From Ilyomonas sp965247435 (GTDB lineage Bacteria; Bacteroidota; Bacteroidia; Chitinophagales; Chitinophagaceae), in contig OZ252019.1 of assembly GCA_965247435.1 (NCBI GenBank), positions 2,542,001 through 2,606,000 on the forward strand: a stretch of DNA of 64,000 bases, given 5' to 3'. Of this stretch, positions 61,816 to 64,000 are shown piece by piece (within the stretch, counting starts at the first letter, position 1; the number at the start of each line of letters is the position of its first letter). The notes under the pieces are model-generated. The model searched no databases, was not told the origin of the DNA, and saw only the letters and a list, made by a program, of their open reading frames with translations. A program made the position numbers and the translations under genes.

Positions 61816-62628
61816 CTACCCTGCTGCCGGAATATCGGTAGTGTTTACCGCCGTTAATTCTCCCATGGCGGTCCGTTTCATTTGAGTAGCCGTTTGGTGC
61901 CCTACATACTTTTCAATTTGGTTTTCTGCAAAATAGATAACCGGCGTAAGGATTATTGCTACCGTGCATTTATACGTATAATTTAAAATACCAACTGCAA
62001 TTACCTGCGGCCAGCTCCAGTTGCTGCCCCAGTGAAAAGCGATTGCCAGCACAATAAAGCTATCTATCAGTTGCGATACCAGCGTAGAGCCGGTGGCCCG
62101 CAGCCATACTTTTTTCTCGCCGGTAATTTTTTTAATCCGGTGAAAAACGGTGACATCAATAATCTGGCTTACCAAAAAAGCGACGAGGCTGGCAAAAATG
62201 ATCCACATGCCCTGCCCAAAAATGCCGCTGTAAGCTGTTTGCATATCGCTGATGCCGCTTTGTTGTTTGGAAGATAACCAGAAATCTGCAGGTGGTAAAT
62301 GGATGCTGGTGTAAAACATGAGAAATGCATAGCTGATAAGCGCGACCGCCGTATAACTGATGCGGCGCACCGCTTTCGGGCCATAATATTCGTTTACAAT
62401 ATCGGTTAAAATAAACTCGAGCGGCCACAGCAGCACACCACAGGTTAGATTGTAAGACAAGCCGCTCTGACCGAATAAGGTAAAATTGACTGGTGCAATC
62501 CCAAAGATTTTTTCCAAAGAAAAAATCTTGGTGCCAATGCATTCCGCAATCAGTGCATTGGCTACAAAAAATGCGGTAAAGCCAAGGAACAACTTGGCCG
62601 GCTTGTCTTTAAGAATTGAATGAATCAT
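61816..62628 (-). CDS. yhhQ: Queuosine precursor transporter (YhhQ/VUT family)
   Basis: 270-residue membrane protein of the vitamin-uptake-transporter family. These import queuosine precursors such as preQ0/preQ1 for tRNA modification. Family pattern: LFLGFTAFFVANALIAECIG near the N-terminus, LWPLEFILTDIVNEYYGPKA (the EFxxTDxxxEYYG motif) and FLVSQIIDVTVFHRIKKITG; about seven hydrophobic segments. Start set at ATG 62628, which overlaps the preceding small membrane gene by 20 bp. Function is inferred from the family. Confidence 0.9.
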   Translation of the reverse strand: MIHSILKDKPAKLFLGFTAFFVANALIAECIGTKIFSLEKIFGIAPVNFTLFGQSGLSYNLTCGVLLWPLEFILTDIVNEYYGPKAVRRISYTAVALISYAFLMFYTSIHLPPADFWLSSKQQSGISDMQTAYSGIFGQGMWIIFASLVAFLVSQIIDVTVFHRIKKITGEKKVWLRATGSTLVSQLIDSFIVLAIAFHWGSNWSWPQVIAVGILNYTYKCTVAIILTPVIYFAENQIEKYVGHQTATQMKRTAMGELTAVNTTDIPAAG

Positions 62629-62911
62629 ACTGTATAAAAAATAAAACAATTACCTGGAATATAAATATGATAAGATTGAAGAACCGCAACCAGGCCGGTG
62701 TAAAAGATGGCCGTCGCAAAAAAATTAATATCAGCTCAGCCGGTGTAACAACCACATTAATGACAAATGATAAGACCCAGCCAAGAACAATCACAATGTT
62801 TTTTAAAAACTCTGCAGTGATAAAATTGTGCGAATACCGGATAACGATACAAAGTAAAAACAAAAGGTTACAGATAAAAGCTACTCTTGCCAGAAACAAC
62901 AGCCAGCGCAT
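62609..62911 (-). CDS. Small membrane protein of unknown function
   Basis: 100-residue protein with three hydrophobic segments (about 3-24, 36-62 and 77-94) and a short basic region between the last two (LRRPSFTPAWLRFF). No family is recognised. The end overlaps the start of the queuosine-precursor transporter by 20 bp, so the two are coupled and it may assist or stabilise the transporter (inference). Confidence 0.65.
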   Translation of the reverse strand: MRWLLFLARVAFICNLLFLLCIVIRYSHNFITAEFLKNIVIVLGWVLSFVINVVVTPAELILIFLRRPSFTPAWLRFFNLIIFIFQVIVLFFIQYDSFNS

Positions 62912-62961
62912 ATTTTTTGGTGAAAAATACCATTAATTTGCCAACCGCTTAAAAATTGATA

Positions 62962-64000
62962 ATGAAAAATATCCAGTGGAAGAAAGTATTGCCGCATATT
63001 ATAGCAATTGGCATTTTTTTAATCGTCGCCGTTTTGTACGGTAAGCCGGCCTTACAGGGAGAGGTATTGCAGCAGACCGATATTATCCACTGGAAAGGAA
63101 TGGCGCAAAGCGCATTTGACCACAAGGCAAAAACCGGCCACTACCCGCTGTGGAATACGAATTTGTTTGGCGGTATGCCTAACTACCAGGTGTTTCTCGA
63201 TGGTAAAAGTTTCCTCTTTGATTTTAATAAAGTACTTGCGCTTGGCTTGCCAAAGCCCATCAGCTACTTTTTCCTTGCCTGTCTTTGTTTTTACATTCTG
63301 TGCATGGTATTGGAAACCAATTACCTTATTGCTATTTTAGGAAGTCTTGCGTATGCCTATTCCACTTACAACCCGGTCATTATCTCTGTAGGCCACGAGT
63401 CTAAAATGATGGCTATCGCGTATATGCCGGCGTTGCTGGCAGGCCTTATCTTATTATACGAACGGAAATACATTGCCGGCCTTTGCATCACCGCGTTTTT
63501 TGCTACGATGGAGATTGGCGCCAACCATCCGCAGATCAATTATTATTTTATAATTATTGCCGGCTTTATGACGGTTGCCTATATCATTAAATGGGTAAAA
63601 GCAAAAGACTGGAAGCACATGGGTGTGGCGTTAGGCCTGGCGCTTATATGCGGATTGATTGGCGCCGGCAATGCTGCCATCACGTTGCTGACTACTGCCG
63701 AATATGCAAAATATACCATGCGCGGCGGCAAGACGCTGGAAAGCGTTGGCAATACGGTGAAAGAAGTGAAGACCACCGGCCTGGACGAAAACTATGCGTT
63801 TGCCTATAGCATCGGCAAAAGTGAAACGGCTGTGCTAATGATGCCCAATGCATTTGGTGGCAGCAGCGCCGAGCACCTCGATGAAAACTCAAAAGTAGCA
63901 GGCGCCTTAATTGCTAAAGGCATACCCGAAGAAAACGCTCAGCAGCTTGCGCAGTCGCTGCCAAAATACTGGGGCAGTATTGCCGATGTGGGTGGCAACG
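62962..64000 (+). CDS. YfhO family membrane protein (3' end off the window)
   Basis: First 346 residues of a large polytopic membrane protein of the YfhO family, which resemble membrane glycosyltransferases that use polyprenyl-linked sugars. Seen: TM1 (residues 12-26), an extracytoplasmic loop with QQTDIIHWKGMAQSAFDHKA and the acidic/aromatic motif YPLWNTNLFGGMPNYQVF, then a series of helices (SYFFLACLCFYILCMVLE; LIAILGSLAYAYSTYNPVII). The reading frame is open at the window edge; full members are about 800 residues. It starts 50 bp from the divergent small membrane gene. Confidence 0.87.
   Translation, partial: MKNIQWKKVLPHIIAIGIFLIVAVLYGKPALQGEVLQQTDIIHWKGMAQSAFDHKAKTGHYPLWNTNLFGGMPNYQVFLDGKSFLFDFNKVLALGLPKPISYFFLACLCFYILCMVLETNYLIAILGSLAYAYSTYNPVIISVGHESKMMAIAYMPALLAGLILLYERKYIAGLCITAFFATMEIGANHPQINYYFIIIAGFMTVAYIIKWVKAKDWKHMGVALGLALICGLIGAGNAAITLLTTAEYAKYTMRGGKTLESVGNTVKEVKTTGLDENYAFAYSIGKSETAVLMMPNAFGGSSAEHLDENSKVAGALIAKGIPEENAQQLAQSLPKYWGSIADVGGN

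Overview
This window is chromosomal DNA of a Bacteroidota, most likely a member of the Chitinophagaceae. Supporting signs are secreted proteins whose signal peptides end in ...AQ or ...SQ, several TAnnTTTG-type -7 promoter elements just upstream of starts, weak Shine-Dalgarno sites, LytTR/LytS regulation, and families common in this phylum (DUF6580, DUF6427, DUF6766, DUF4288, TPR-histidine kinases). No rRNA, tRNA, CRISPR array, phage or insertion sequence was seen. The family-level assignment is inference.

Layout. 1-10 kb (minus strand): nitrogen assimilation, with two ammonium transporters, an outer-membrane beta-barrel protein and both glutamate synthase subunits (gltB, gltD). 10-14.6 kb: housekeeping and small membrane genes (yraN, manA, DUF6580, rnhA, a PhzF-like isomerase, DUF6766). 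14.6-17.6 kb (minus): a LiaF-like protein, a DUF4288 protein, a LytS-type kinase and a LytTR regulator, forming an envelope-stress type operon. 17.9-34.2 kb (plus): the most striking region, an unbroken 11-gene run. It starts with a beta-barrel porin, a small PstS-like binding protein and a HAMP histidine kinase. Six more paralogous histidine kinases follow, five with N-terminal extracytoplasmic TPR domains and one with a multi-TM N-terminus. It ends with a stand-alone receiver protein and a receiver-adenylate cyclase fusion. The kinase cores are near copies of one another while the sensor parts differ; the seventh kinase carries a +1 frameshift.

34-46.7 kb: mixed metabolism and transport (YitT, HD hydrolase, dapD, phospho-sugar mutase, a secreted propeller-like protein, an MFS carrier, a PyrR-like phosphoribosyltransferase, a membrane Fe-S protein, a LysE exporter, an ATP-grasp protein, a SatD/DUF3307 pair). 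46.7-51.5 kb: an ABC-F ATPase, a DUF6364/PIN toxin-antitoxin pair and a Kup potassium transporter. 51.8-58.2 kb: purine genes guaA and purQ flanking a periplasmic-binding-protein-fold protein, an orphan ABC ATPase plus TolC pair behind a possible sigma-54 promoter with an upstream palindrome, and a lone DsbD-alpha-like protein. 58.2-64 kb: a DUF6427 membrane protein, a secreted Tyr-rich protein, a TylF-like methyltransferase, a queuosine-precursor transporter with a small membrane partner, and the start of a YfhO-family protein cut by the window edge.

How it works together (inference): the 17.9-34.2 kb array looks like a many-to-few signalling hub in which several sensor kinases with one shared catalytic core could feed one or two receivers, with cAMP synthesis as the output. 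It is divergent from the LiaF/LytTR operon across a 304-bp shared control region.
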